DNA of 64,000 nt from Paludicola sp. MB14-C6 (GCF_030908625.1 NZ_CP133133.1:2108001-2172000), one strand, 5' to 3'. Positions 17,515-26,904 are shown, counted from the stretch's first letter. Program-made: numbers and translations. Notes: generated by a model from the sequence alone, not told the origin.

Positions 17515-18378
17515 ATGACATTGAAGCAACGACAACAGCGGATTGGAATTTTGTTCGCCTCTCCTTTTTTGATTGGATTTATCCTTTTCTTTATTGCACC
17601 TTTTATAATAAGTATCGGTTATACTTTTACATTTGGAACCGGTGGCACACGTTTTGTAGGACTTCAAAACTATGTGGATGTTTTCAATAGCTCCGCATTC
17701 CAACTAGCAAGTTATAATACGTTTCGATTTATTTCTATTGGAGTGCCACTAATCATGCTTTTAGCGCTAGTAATTTCGTTACTACTCAATAAAAAGTTCG
17801 GTGGCTCTAGCTTTTTTCGCTCAGTATTTTTATATCCGTTAGTCATTCCAATCGCATCAACTGTTATGGTATTCAATCTTTTCTTTGCAGAATCAGGCTT
17901 GCTCAATACCCTATTCAGTACTATTGGAATTCCTGTAGTAGAATGGTTGAATTCCAATTATGCGTTTTCTGTTTTAGTGGGGTTATACATATGGAAAAAC
18001 TGCGGATATAACATTGTGTTATTACTAACGGGGCTAAATTCAATTCCATATGATTTTTATGAAGTAGCAAGAATAGAAGGGGCAACAAAATGGCAGCAGT
18101 TTCGCTATATTACTATGCCAATCATGATGCCAACTTTCTTCTTTGTCTTTGTCATTTCCATAATCAACTCATTCAAGTGTTTTCGTGAAGCATTTTTATT
18201 AAGCGGAACACTACCCCATAAAAGTATCTATATGTTGCAGCACTTTATGAATAACAATTTTACAAACTTAAATTATCAACGGTTATCCGTAGCAGCATTT
18301 TTGATATTTCTTGTAATCTTTGCGCTGATTTATGTATTGTTTCGAATGAGAAAAAAGGCGGGTGATATTCAATTATGA
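17515..18378 (+). CDS. ABC sugar transporter permease, MalF/UgpA type
   Basis: An integral membrane subunit of a carbohydrate-uptake ABC importer (CUT1 type), 287 residues with about six helices. The first is near 15-40 (GILFASPFLIGFILFFIAPF). The EAA loop that contacts the ATPase is present as FYEVARIEGATKWQQFRYITMP (about 182-203). AAAGGAGG lies ahead of the ATG. It overlaps the next permease by 4 bases (ATGA). No solute-binding protein gene accompanies the pair. The only such domains nearby are those fused to the two BlaR1-like receptors. No ATPase gene is nearby either; a shared MsmK-like ATPase elsewhere is common in Bacillota. Confidence 0.92.
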   Translation: MTLKQRQQRIGILFASPFLIGFILFFIAPFIISIGYTFTFGTGGTRFVGLQNYVDVFNSSAFQLASYNTFRFISIGVPLIMLLALVISLLLNKKFGGSSFFRSVFLYPLVIPIASTVMVFNLFFAESGLLNTLFSTIGIPVVEWLNSNYAFSVLVGLYIWKNCGYNIVLLLTGLNSIPYDFYEVARIEGATKWQQFRYITMPIMMPTFFFVFVISIINSFKCFREAFLLSGTLPHKSIYMLQHFMNNNFTNLNYQRLSVAAFLIFLVIFALIYVLFRMRKKAGDIQL

Positions 18379-19211
18379 AAAAATCACTTCCACGATATAT
18401 TGTTCTCATTTTCTTTTCTCTATTTATACTAATACCAATTATCTATACTATAATGAATTCATTTATGTCAGCAAATGAGATTAACCGTTATTACAGTTTG
18501 ATGAATGAATCTGGTGTTAAAACCATGTTTCACATTTTCCCCGATGATTTTAGCTTTGAGGGCTATTATAACATGCTGTTAAGACAACCAGACTATTTGA
18601 TGAAGTTTTGGAATTCATTAATCCTAACTGGATCTATTGTTATTGGACAAGTAATAATATCTTCTTTGGGTGGATATGCTTTTGCTAAATTTGAATTTCC
18701 TATGAAAAATGGTATCTTTTTTTTACTCATTATTCTCATGATGATGCCATATCAAGTAACTTTGGTATCTAACTATATTATTTTAGATAAACTGCATTTA
18801 ATCGGCTCTATGTGGGCAGTTATTTTCCCAGGTATCTTTTCTCCGTTTGGTGTTTTCTTGATGAAACAAGTTATTGCAACAATACCAACTGAGTTATTAG
18901 AGGCGGCACGATTAGACGGAGCAAGCGAACTCCAAGTTTTATTTCGAGTAGTAATTCCAAGAGCAAAGAGCGGAGTAGTTTCCTTGGTAATACTTAGTTT
19001 TATTGATAATTGGAATATGGTTGAACAACCGCTTGTCTTTTTAAAAGATACAAGACAATATCCATTATCCATTTTTTTAGCACAAAATTATTCTCAAAAT
19101 ATGTCCTTATCCTTTGCATGTGGCGTATTGGCAATGATACCTGTATTATTGTTGTTTGTCTTTTTTGAACAAGAGTTAATTGAGGGCATTTCTTTCTCTA
19201 ATTTAAAATAG
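18375..19211 (+). CDS. ABC sugar transporter permease, MalG/UgpE type
   Basis: The second membrane subunit of the importer, 278 residues with about six helices. The EAA loop reads LLEAARLDGASELQVLFRVVIP (about 177-198). The N-terminus (RYIVLIFFSLFILIPIIYTIMNSF) is the usual first helix. Its start overlaps the stop of the first permease, so translation is coupled and the two form a heterodimer. An 80-bp gap follows before the HlyD-like gene. Confidence 0.92.
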   Translation: MKKSLPRYIVLIFFSLFILIPIIYTIMNSFMSANEINRYYSLMNESGVKTMFHIFPDDFSFEGYYNMLLRQPDYLMKFWNSLILTGSIVIGQVIISSLGGYAFAKFEFPMKNGIFFLLIILMMMPYQVTLVSNYIILDKLHLIGSMWAVIFPGIFSPFGVFLMKQVIATIPTELLEAARLDGASELQVLFRVVIPRAKSGVVSLVILSFIDNWNMVEQPLVFLKDTRQYPLSIFLAQNYSQNMSLSFACGVLAMIPVLLLFVFFEQELIEGISFSNLK

Positions 19212-19254
19212 TGACGTTTGAAACATAAGTGCTTTTTCCAAGAAAGGCATTACA

Positions 19255-19267
19255 TTACACCGTGTAA
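19255..19267. promoter_or_regulatory. Possible third BlaI-like site before the HlyD-like gene
   Basis: TTACAC-C-GTGTAA has the TACA/TGTA half-sites of the blaI operators but with a three-base spacing. It lies between the permeases and the HlyD-like gene. The spacing differs from the other four sites, so this is tentative. Confidence 0.3.
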
Positions 19268-19291
19268 AGTTACAGAAAACGACTAGTCTAA

Positions 19292-20707
19292 ATGAAAGGC
19301 ATGGTTTTGATTATGACAAAGCAAAAGAAAATAATTGCGAAGATTTCAATATGGCTGTTTATTGCATTGCTATTGTTTACAGCAATATCGCAAATCATCT
19401 ATCAAAAACTACTTCCTAAAGTTGAAGTTACTACAGTAAAGTCAGGCCCGATTGATTCGTTTGTAACTGCTAAAGGGTACGCTGATTTTACCGATCAAGT
19501 CCATGCATACGCAGAATCAGATTGCGTTGCTACCAAAATTTTGCTACCTGAAATGCAAGAAGCAAAACAAAATGAACCCATTATTGAAATAGATGTAGCA
19601 CAAGATAAAATAGCAGTAAAACAGTTTGAACTTGCTGTATTATCATTAAGTAATCAAATAAAGCAAGCGGAATTAACTCCTGATAAAATCACTGCACAGA
19701 AATTACAACTTGATATTTTAAATCAACAGCTAAAAGTATTAGAAAATTCACAAACTCCAAATAGTGAGTCAAAAAAGAAACAGCTACAAATGCAGATTCA
19801 AGGAATTGAGCGTCAAATCAAAGAGGGGTATGTTGACGAGGCAGGGTTAGCAACCTTAAAAACCCAACTGTCTATTGCACAAGAGGAACTTGCACTTTAT
19901 GAGAAAAATGTGCCAATAGAGAATAAGATTGCAACTAACCAATTATCACTTTCTATTTTACAAGCACAAACACAGTTAAAAAAGGATACCATATCGCAAC
20001 AACAAGTAGAGGAATTGAAAAAGCAGCTTGATATTGCAAACGATCAATTAAGGGCAAAAAAAGCTAGCTTTGAAACGAGCGGAAAAATAGTAAGCTTATG
20101 TGATGGGAAAGTGTCAAAGTATTATGTAAAAGAGGGCGACCGTATCACAAAAGGACAGCTAATTGCAGATATTGCATCAACAAGCTCAAAACCTTGTGTA
20201 TCCTTTGCCTTATCCAAAGAAGCTGGGGAAGATTTACCATCGGGTTGTAAGGTCGTTTTAAAATATAAAACATATGAAAAAGATCCTATTTCAGGAATTA
20301 CATCAAGCAAAATGAATGAAATAACGGCTGTAGCATCTTTTAAAAAATATAATCCAAAAGAAAACAATTACATCTTTTCAGCACCATATGATGAAAAAAA
20401 ATCTATTTCAAGAGAAGCCGTTGTTGATGTAAAGATGATTCAAACCAGTACAGCGTATACAACGATTTTACCAAAAGCATGCGTTACCCAAAATAAAGAC
20501 CAAAAGGATTGTATTTTTGTTATTACGAAAAAGCAAGGACTGTTTAAACAAGAAAATGTTGTAAAAGAAGTTGAAGTCAAGGTATTGGATAGGAACAATA
20601 TCAATGTTGCTATTGATAGCTTTGAAGTTCGTCCGGAAGATGAAGTTTTATTATATAGCAGTAAGCCGATTAAAGATGGTAGTGTAATAAGCGTGGTGAA
20701 AGAATGA
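19292..20707 (+). CDS. HlyD-family membrane fusion (efflux adaptor) protein
   Basis: A 471-residue protein with one N-terminal membrane helix (ISIWLFIALLLFTAISQII), a beta-barrel/lipoyl half (VEVTTVKSGPIDSFV), a long coiled-coil region (about 100-255, rich in Leu, Gln and Lys), then the second lipoyl half (GKIVSLCDGKVSKYYVKEGD). This is the layout of adaptors that work with MacB-type or other exporters. The start is uncertain: ATG at 19292, 19301 or 19313 are all in frame and only weak ribosome sites precede them. The stop overlaps the next gene by 4 bases. It probably forms a complex with the FtsX-like protein. Confidence 0.82.
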   Translation: MKGMVLIMTKQKKIIAKISIWLFIALLLFTAISQIIYQKLLPKVEVTTVKSGPIDSFVTAKGYADFTDQVHAYAESDCVATKILLPEMQEAKQNEPIIEIDVAQDKIAVKQFELAVLSLSNQIKQAELTPDKITAQKLQLDILNQQLKVLENSQTPNSESKKKQLQMQIQGIERQIKEGYVDEAGLATLKTQLSIAQEELALYEKNVPIENKIATNQLSLSILQAQTQLKKDTISQQQVEELKKQLDIANDQLRAKKASFETSGKIVSLCDGKVSKYYVKEGDRITKGQLIADIASTSSKPCVSFALSKEAGEDLPSGCKVVLKYKTYEKDPISGITSSKMNEITAVASFKKYNPKENNYIFSAPYDEKKSISREAVVDVKMIQTSTAYTTILPKACVTQNKDQKDCIFVITKKQGLFKQENVVKEVEVKVLDRNNINVAIDSFEVRPEDEVLLYSSKPIKDGSVISVVKE

Positions 20708-21816
20708 AAAAGGTTATACCGGTAAGCTTTATGTTACTATTTTGTATTCTGATATTGCTGGTTCAAATTACGCTAATCAATCAAGCTAAAAATACATTAC
20801 CTACTGCTATTTGTTTTCGCTCTCAAGACGGAATGAACGTTTCATTTGATGAAATAAAGGAACTAAAGGATGTTACAGCGGTTGCACAAAGAAATGCTAC
20901 TATTGCTACTACATATAATGATGATAATGAAAAAGTCAATCTGTGGTATACAAATGAGAACTATTTCGAAGTAGCAAATTTTAAATGTAAATATGGTAGC
21001 TTTTTTGAAGCAAAATCAGGTGTAGAACAAAATCGGTTTATTGTTATAAGCAATCAATTAGCTTTGCGATATTTTAAAACAGATAAGGTTATAGGTCAAA
21101 GCATGCTGATTGATAATCAGATTTACACAATTTGCGGGGTATATGAACAAAAGCAAGCATTATTGAATCAATTAGCACAACAGAAGTTATCCACGATATA
21201 TATGCCGTATCAAAGCTATACGGGAAAAGAACCATTATTGCCACAACTTATATTAGTAAAATCAAATTCTCAGTTTATAAAAAGTGCTTATGATTATGTG
21301 CAAAACCAAATTCCATCATATTTGAATTATGATTCTGTTACAAATTATAATGATATTCTTCGATTGATAAGGCAAACAATACGTTTATCTATTGCAGCTT
21401 GTGGGATTGTTGTTTTAATAATCCTTATTATCCTACTAATAAGACAAAGTAAAAAAAGTTATCAATTATATCGTATGGATGGATTCACTAGAGAATTTTA
21501 TAAAGCAATAGCGCTGATTGGAATATTAGTCGCAGTTGGAATTCTAACTATTTTCCTAACACAATTCAATTTCTTTTTACCTGCAGATTGGACGCCGAAA
21601 GAAAATATATTTGATTTAAATTTTTATAAAGAACAATTAAAATCTGTTTTTCAAATGAAAAACACTATTATGGTATATGATCCATTTTTGAATTATAGTT
21701 ATATCAGTATGTTTACATGCGGAGTGTTGAGTATAATGCTTTTTCTGAATTTTGTTGTTTTATTGCTGTTGTGTATTCCTATCTTTACATATTTAAAAAA
21801 GAAATTTGTTAAATGA
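20704..21816 (+). CDS. MacB/FtsX-like ABC permease with extracellular core domain
   Basis: A 370-residue membrane protein. One helix at 5-27 is followed by an extracellular domain (about 30-220) resembling the MacB periplasmic core (NYFEVANFKCKYGSFF, then RFIVISNQLALRYFKTDKVIGQSM). Three helices follow, near 232-250, 268-290 and 336-362. This is the four-helix FtsX/MacB topology. No ATPase domain is fused and none is encoded next to it, so it must use an ATPase from elsewhere or act as a non-canonical partner. It is translationally coupled to the HlyD-like gene. Confidence 0.7.
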   Translation: MKKVIPVSFMLLFCILILLVQITLINQAKNTLPTAICFRSQDGMNVSFDEIKELKDVTAVAQRNATIATTYNDDNEKVNLWYTNENYFEVANFKCKYGSFFEAKSGVEQNRFIVISNQLALRYFKTDKVIGQSMLIDNQIYTICGVYEQKQALLNQLAQQKLSTIYMPYQSYTGKEPLLPQLILVKSNSQFIKSAYDYVQNQIPSYLNYDSVTNYNDILRLIRQTIRLSIAACGIVVLIILIILLIRQSKKSYQLYRMDGFTREFYKAIALIGILVAVGILTIFLTQFNFFLPADWTPKENIFDLNFYKEQLKSVFQMKNTIMVYDPFLNYSYISMFTCGVLSIMLFLNFVVLLLLCIPIFTYLKKKFVK

Positions 21817-21888
21817 AGAATTATTCGAAAACTTGCTAGGAAAAAGATACGTCAACTTGTTGCTTTTAATTTAAACTGAGATAAAAAG

Positions 21889-21945
21889 AACTACCTTCTA
21901 ATGATATTCAAGCTTTGAATGATTAGGAGGTAGTTTGTTTTTTAA
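21889..21945 (+). terminator. Terminator after the blaI/permease operon
   Basis: AACTACCTTCTAAT (21889-21902) pairs with ATTAGGAGGTAGTT (21922-21935) with one G-T pair, and the inner bases ATTCAA/TTGAAT extend the stem. A T-rich run follows. The remainder of the gap to 22183 shows only an A+T-rich leader. Confidence 0.75.
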
Positions 21946-22182
21946 GTTTGTAATTTCATTCCTGTTGTAAAATGATTATATAAGGCTATCAAATTACAAA
22001 ACAAAGTAACGAAATATGGATATTTATATTGTTGAAATATGGTTATTGTTGTATAATAGGAAAAGCATAATTTTCTTAATTTTATAGATGATTCGAAAAA
22101 TCATCAACAGTGAGATAAAGTTAATGCTGTTACAATCATTAATAGAGATTTATTTACTTTTTAGTTTGAAGGGAGTAAAAAC

Positions 22183-23568
22183 ATGGGATTGATTAAAGCA
22201 GGTATTGGTGCAGTTGGAGGTGTTATTTCTGACCAATGGAGAGAATATTTTTATTGTGAATCAATGGATGAAAGTGTTTTAGTAGCGAAAGGGCAAAAAC
22301 GAATATCAAAACGTAGTTCTAACACAAAGGGTGAGCAAAATATTATTTCAAATGGTTCAATTATAGCTGTGAATGATGGCCAGTGTATGATTATCGTAGA
22401 ACAAGGTAAGGTTGCAGAGCTTTGTGCTGAGCCAGGCGAATTTGTTTATGATGCTTCAACTGAACCAAGCGTTTTTTATGGTAATTTAAGTGATACGATT
22501 CCTGTAAGCTTTTCTTTGATTGGCAAGCGGTTTAAGATGGGCGGTGATTCAGGCAAGGATCAACGCATTTATTTCTTCAATACAAAAGAAATTTTAGGTA
22601 ATAAATATGGTACAGCAAACCCTGTTCCATTTCGTGTAGTTGATAAAAATATCGGACTTGATATTGATATTTCAATTCGTTGCAATGGTGAATATTCATA
22701 TAAAATAGTGAATCCTATGCTTTTTTATACCAATGTTTGTGGTAATGTAGAAGATACATATAGTCGTGATGAAATTGACAGCATGCTTAAATCTGAGTTG
22801 TTAACAGCTTTACAACCTGCATTTGCTAAAATATCTGAAATTGGAGTGCGCTATAGCGCAATACCTGGACACACAATGGAACTTGCAGATGCGCTTAATA
22901 CTGTTCTTTCCGAAAAATGGAGTAAGTTGCGTGGTATTGAAATTGCTTCTTTGGGTGTTAATTCAGTTAATGCTTCTAAAGAAGATGAAGATATGATAAA
23001 GCAACTTCAAAAAAGTGCAGTTATGCGCAATCCAACGATGGCGGCTGCAGCAATGGTTGGTGCGCAATCAGATGCTATGAGGATGGCAGCTTCTAATGAA
23101 AATGGTGCTATGATGGGCTTTATGGGTATGGGTATGGCACAACAAGCCGGAGGAATAAACGCTCAGAATTTATTTGCTATGGGAAATCAACAACCTCAGC
23201 AGATTGATAATTGTGATGGCTGGAAATGTGAATGTGGTGCAACAGGTAACAACGGTAAATTTTGTTCACAATGTGGTAAGCCGAAACCAAGTGCTAATGA
23301 TGAATGGATCTGTATTTGTGGCACTAAAAACATAGGTAAGTTTTGTTGCGAGTGTGCTAAGCCAAGACCAGAAAGTAACGGATGGACTTGTTCATGTGGA
23401 ACAATTAACAAGGGAAAATTTTGTTGCGAGTGTGCAAAGCCTAAGCCGACAGATGCTTTGTTATACAAATGTGATAAATGCGGCTGGGAACCGTTAGATC
23501 CCCAACATCCACCTAAGTTCTGTCCGGAATGTGGTGACTTATTTAATAATAATGATATAAGTAGATAA
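22183..23568 (+). CDS. SPFH-domain (YdjI-like) protein with four C-terminal zinc ribbons
   Basis: A 461-residue protein. Residues 1 to about 290 match the SPFH/'virion core' family typified by B. subtilis YdjI: DQWREYFYCESMDESVLVAKG, then SNGSIIAVNDGQCMIIVEQG, then KLRGIEIASLGVNSVNASKEDE. A Met/Ala/Gly-rich stretch (about 285-335) follows. From 345 there are four zinc ribbons: CECG...CSQCG, CICG...CCECA, CSCG...CCECA and CDKCG...CPECG. B. subtilis YdjI works with PspA and YdjG/YdjH in an envelope-stress pathway. The next gene here is YdjG-like, supporting a shared role at the membrane. Confidence 0.85.
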   Translation: MGLIKAGIGAVGGVISDQWREYFYCESMDESVLVAKGQKRISKRSSNTKGEQNIISNGSIIAVNDGQCMIIVEQGKVAELCAEPGEFVYDASTEPSVFYGNLSDTIPVSFSLIGKRFKMGGDSGKDQRIYFFNTKEILGNKYGTANPVPFRVVDKNIGLDIDISIRCNGEYSYKIVNPMLFYTNVCGNVEDTYSRDEIDSMLKSELLTALQPAFAKISEIGVRYSAIPGHTMELADALNTVLSEKWSKLRGIEIASLGVNSVNASKEDEDMIKQLQKSAVMRNPTMAAAAMVGAQSDAMRMAASNENGAMMGFMGMGMAQQAGGINAQNLFAMGNQQPQQIDNCDGWKCECGATGNNGKFCSQCGKPKPSANDEWICICGTKNIGKFCCECAKPRPESNGWTCSCGTINKGKFCCECAKPKPTDALLYKCDKCGWEPLDPQHPPKFCPECGDLFNNNDISR

Positions 23569-23599
23569 CTAAGGTAATAATCGAAAGAAGGTTTGGTAT

Positions 23600-24715
23600 A
23601 TGAATAAGTTTGGATTAACCGATGAGGTGTTAGATAGTCAAATTGTTGAAACAAAACAGGAAATTGATAAAAAATGTGAGTGTTGTGCAGGAGATATGGA
23701 TTTTGATCCTAGTACAGGAGGACTTTTATGTCCTTTTTGTGGGCATAAATAAGAAATTGTTCATGAAAATGGGCATTCAAAAGCTCAAGAAATTGATTTT
23801 GACTCTGCTGAGAAAACTGAAAATTGTAATTGGGGTTCAGAAACTAAAATTGTTATTTGTAAATCTTGCGGGGGAGAGTCAATATATGACGTTTTGCAAA
23901 TTGCAGGAGAATGTCCTTTTTGCGGTTCTAACCAAGTAATGGAGGAAAAAGGCAAGGATACCCTTGCTCCTAATGGAGTTTGTCCATTTAAAATCGATAA
24001 AAAACTTGCTGGGCTAAATTTCTTTAGTTGGATTAAACGTAAACTATTTTGTCCTAAAGAGGCAAAACAAAAAGCAAAGCCGGACGCTTTTAAAGGCGTT
24101 TATGTGCCTTATTGGACATTTGATACCAATACAATTTCTGAATATACGGCAAGATATGGCAAAAATCGAGAAGAGGATATAGGTGACGGTAAAACAAAAA
24201 CTGTTACCGATTGGCATTTTACTAAAGGCATTTATGCTGAGGCAATCAATGATCAAGCAGTTATTGGAACAACGAATTATCCAACGAAAATGTTTGCATC
24301 AATAGAACCGTTTGACACAGAAAATAGTGTAGAATATAAGCCTGAATATCTTGCAGGTTTTATATCAGAACGCTACTCTATCGGATTAAAGGATGCATGG
24401 GAAAAAGCAAAATGTATGATTAAAACATTATTGTCTAAAAAAATTACCCAAAAGATAAAAAATGAAAACTTTGCGGATAGAGTAGATAGTTTGAATGTTC
24501 AGACGATTCATGAAAATATTACATATAAATACTTGTTGCTTCCTGTATGGATTTCTTCATTTCAATATAAAGGAAAAACATATCAATTTATAGTGAATGG
24601 TCAAACAGGTAAAGTCGGCGGTAAAGTACCTGTTTCAGTTTTACGTGTAACGGTGGCTGCTTTAATCGGTTTAGCAATTCTAATAGGAATATACCTGTTG
24701 AAAACACATGCATAA
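23600..24715 (+). pseudogene. YdjG-like zinc-ribbon membrane protein with an in-frame stop codon
   Basis: One frame is open from the ATG at 23600 to 24715 except for TAA at 23750-23752. Before it lies MNKFGLTDEVLDSQIVETKQ and a first zinc ribbon (CECCAGDMDFD...CPFCGHK). After it the same frame continues with EIVHENGHSKAQEIDFDSAE, a second ribbon (CKSCGGES...CPFCGS), a soluble domain with the YVPYWTFD motif, and a C-terminal helix (VTVAALIGLAILIGIYLL). One base change (TAA to CAA, GAA or AAA) restores a 371-residue protein. A restart at ATG 23939 is possible but would lose the zinc ribbons. A recent nonsense mutation or sequence error is most likely. Confidence 0.82.
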
Positions 24716-24786
24716 TATTTTAGGCTAGGAAATAGCTTAAATTAAGATAATTATTTACTGATAAAAGTTAACAGGAGGTGTGTAAT

Positions 24787-25500
24787 ATGATGAATATTGC
24801 AATTTGCGATGATGATACCATTTTTTTAACCTTAATAAAAAATGAGATAGAAATTGAGTTATTAAAAAATAAAGTAGATTTTCATATTGATACATATAAC
24901 AGTAGCGAAAAACTATTGAAAAAAGTAAACTCATTTCATTATGATATTTTATTTTTAGATATTGATATGCCGAATTTAACAGGAATAGATTTAGTAAATA
25001 ATTATTTTCAGGAAGAAAATATATATATTATTTTTGTAACGAATAGGGATGATTTGGTTTTTGAAGCCCTACAATGTCAACCTATCAATTTTATAAGAAA
25101 GCAATATTTTAAAAAAGAATTACCGCCTGCAATATCTTCTTTTATAAAGAGGTTTTTTATTGAACATAAGTATTATGATTTTAAATATAATAAATCAATT
25201 AAGAGGGTAAAGCAATGTGATATTTTGTATATAGAAAGTAAGAAGCATTATATCAACGTTGTATGCGAAAAAATAGGCGATTCATTCACCATAAAATCGA
25301 GTATATCAAGTCTTGAGAAGGAGCTAAAGGACTCTTTTTTTATCCGAATCCATATGGGATATTTAGTTAACTCATTACATATAAAGCAAATTGGAAGTAG
25401 TTGTGTTGTGCTAGATAATGGTTTAAACTTGCCCGTAAGTAGATACAGGATGGAGGAAATAAAAAAAATATTTCATGCAAGTAGGAGATATTTACTATGA
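24787..25500 (+). CDS. LytTR-type response regulator (AgrA-like)
   Basis: A 237-residue two-component regulator. The receiver domain has the acidic pair in IAICDDDTIF, the phospho-acceptor Asp in ILFLDIDMPN and the Lys in IRKQYFKK. A LytTR DNA-binding domain (about 135-235) follows, with ILYIESKKHYINVV and FFIRIHMGYLVNS. The ATG at 24787 is chosen because AGGAGG (24773-24778) is 8 bases upstream; the in-frame GTG at 24778 overlaps that site. It overlaps the kinase gene by 4 bases. It probably activates agrBD through the direct repeats at 26813-26846. Confidence 0.92.
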   Translation: MMNIAICDDDTIFLTLIKNEIEIELLKNKVDFHIDTYNSSEKLLKKVNSFHYDILFLDIDMPNLTGIDLVNNYFQEENIYIIFVTNRDDLVFEALQCQPINFIRKQYFKKELPPAISSFIKRFFIEHKYYDFKYNKSIKRVKQCDILYIESKKHYINVVCEKIGDSFTIKSSISSLEKELKDSFFIRIHMGYLVNSLHIKQIGSSCVVLDNGLNLPVSRYRMEEIKKIFHASRRYLL

Positions 25501-26804
25501 ACGAAATAGTGGATTTCTTTTTTGAACTCTTAATAAATTTATTAGAGTTTTTAGTTATTATCGATTTTGTATCTAACTTTTTAGGATATAAATATGTAGG
25601 CATTACAAGGTTGATTGGTTTTCTTGTAGGGGTTGGTGTGAATTTTACATATATCACAGTTATAAATAGTGTAACACCTTTCGAAGGAATGGGTGGGCTT
25701 ATTTCGTTAATGTTGGTGATTCTATATTGTATTGTTTTTACCAAAGGTTCTTTGCTATCAAAAATATTTATTTCTGCTACTACATTTATAACAATTCTTG
25801 TGATAAATATGGTTGTTTTAACTTTAGTAAGCTATATTACAAACTTAGATATTGTAAGTCTTATGAGTGAAGCCAGTTCTGCAAGATATGTTACAGTAAT
25901 TATAACAAAGATTTTATTTTTCTTCATCACAAGAATTATATTGTTTTTTAAAGATAAGGATAATTATTCATTAAGCCGTTTTGAATGGATAGCACTCATT
26001 TCTATTATTCTTATCTCAATCATAATAAGTACTTTTGTTGTTGAAATTATTATAAAAAATCCCAATTTAAAAACAGGAAATATATTCGTTTTATTAACAT
26101 CATTTGGTATTGTAACAATAGACATATTGACTTATTATTTATTGCTGAAACTAAGTAGAGATAATAATGATCGAATCAAATATATTATGCTTGAACAGGA
26201 ATATAAATACCAAAAAAAGCATTTTGATGAAGTAAAAGAATTATACAATGATATCTCAAAAGCAAGACACGACTTAAAAAATCATTTTACATGTATTATG
26301 GGAATGATTGAATTAGATGAAAAACAACATGCTTTAGATTATATTCAACAAATTATGGAGGATAAAATAAACATAGGACCAAAATACGTTGAAACCAATA
26401 ACCAAGCGGCAAATATTATTTTAAATAATAAATTAGCAATTTGTAAGGAACTATCCATTGATACAAAATGTTTTATTAATGGCAATCTGAGTGCAGTATC
26501 GGAAATTGATATTTGTATTTTACTTGGAAATATTCTTGATAACGCCATTGAAGCGTCTAAGTTATGCGAATCTCCTAAAATAACAATAGATATTCGTGGC
26601 AATAACGATTCTCTTCAAATATTAGTTGGAAATACAATCGTGAATTCGGTTTTAAAAGTCAATTCGATGTTTAAGACCAATAAAAAAGAAAAAAGACATC
26701 ACGGCTATGGTGTTCAAAATATCAAAGGAATTGTATCAAAGTATAATGGAACAATAGATTATTATGAACAAGAAGATATGATTTATTGTAATATAATTAT
26801 ATGA
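25497..26804 (+). CDS. AgrC-like sensor histidine kinase (GHKL type)
   Basis: A 435-residue kinase. About 210 residues of membrane helices (roughly six) are followed by a cytoplasmic kinase. The phospho-acceptor region is ISKARHDLKNHFTCI (His near residue 259). The N box is LGNILDNAIEASKLCESP and the G box is HHGYGVQNIKGIVSKYNG, typical of the AgrC/HPK10 group. The membrane part is the presumed receptor for the peptide made from the agrD gene. It is co-transcribed with the regulator; agrB and agrD follow about 100 bases later behind their own promoter. Confidence 0.92.
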   Translation: MNEIVDFFFELLINLLEFLVIIDFVSNFLGYKYVGITRLIGFLVGVGVNFTYITVINSVTPFEGMGGLISLMLVILYCIVFTKGSLLSKIFISATTFITILVINMVVLTLVSYITNLDIVSLMSEASSARYVTVIITKILFFFITRIILFFKDKDNYSLSRFEWIALISIILISIIISTFVVEIIIKNPNLKTGNIFVLLTSFGIVTIDILTYYLLLKLSRDNNDRIKYIMLEQEYKYQKKHFDEVKELYNDISKARHDLKNHFTCIMGMIELDEKQHALDYIQQIMEDKINIGPKYVETNNQAANIILNNKLAICKELSIDTKCFINGNLSAVSEIDICILLGNILDNAIEASKLCESPKITIDIRGNNDSLQILVGNTIVNSVLKVNSMFKTNKKEKRHHGYGVQNIKGIVSKYNGTIDYYEQEDMIYCNIII

Positions 26805-26812
26805 AAAAATAA

Positions 26813-26881
26813 ACCAATTGTGCACGGTTGCCTACCAATTGTGCACAAATGATTGCAATTTGTAAAAATATAGGTTATATT
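26813..26881 (+). promoter_or_regulatory. agrBD promoter with tandem LytTR boxes
   Basis: ACCAATTGTGCAC occurs exactly twice, at 26813-26825 and 26834-26846, starting 21 bp (two helical turns) apart. Paired direct repeats at this spacing are how AgrA/LytTR regulators bind DNA. Six bases later comes TTGCAA (26853-26858), a 17-base spacer and TATATT (26876-26881). Confidence 0.8.
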
Positions 26882-26904
26882 GTTTGTAGAGAAAATGATT
26901 AGGG

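Noticed and set aside
23643..23939. 98-residue ORF overlapping the YdjG-like gene
   Set aside because: It is a shadow in another frame; the zinc-ribbon frame on the same strand continues across the TAA and explains the region.
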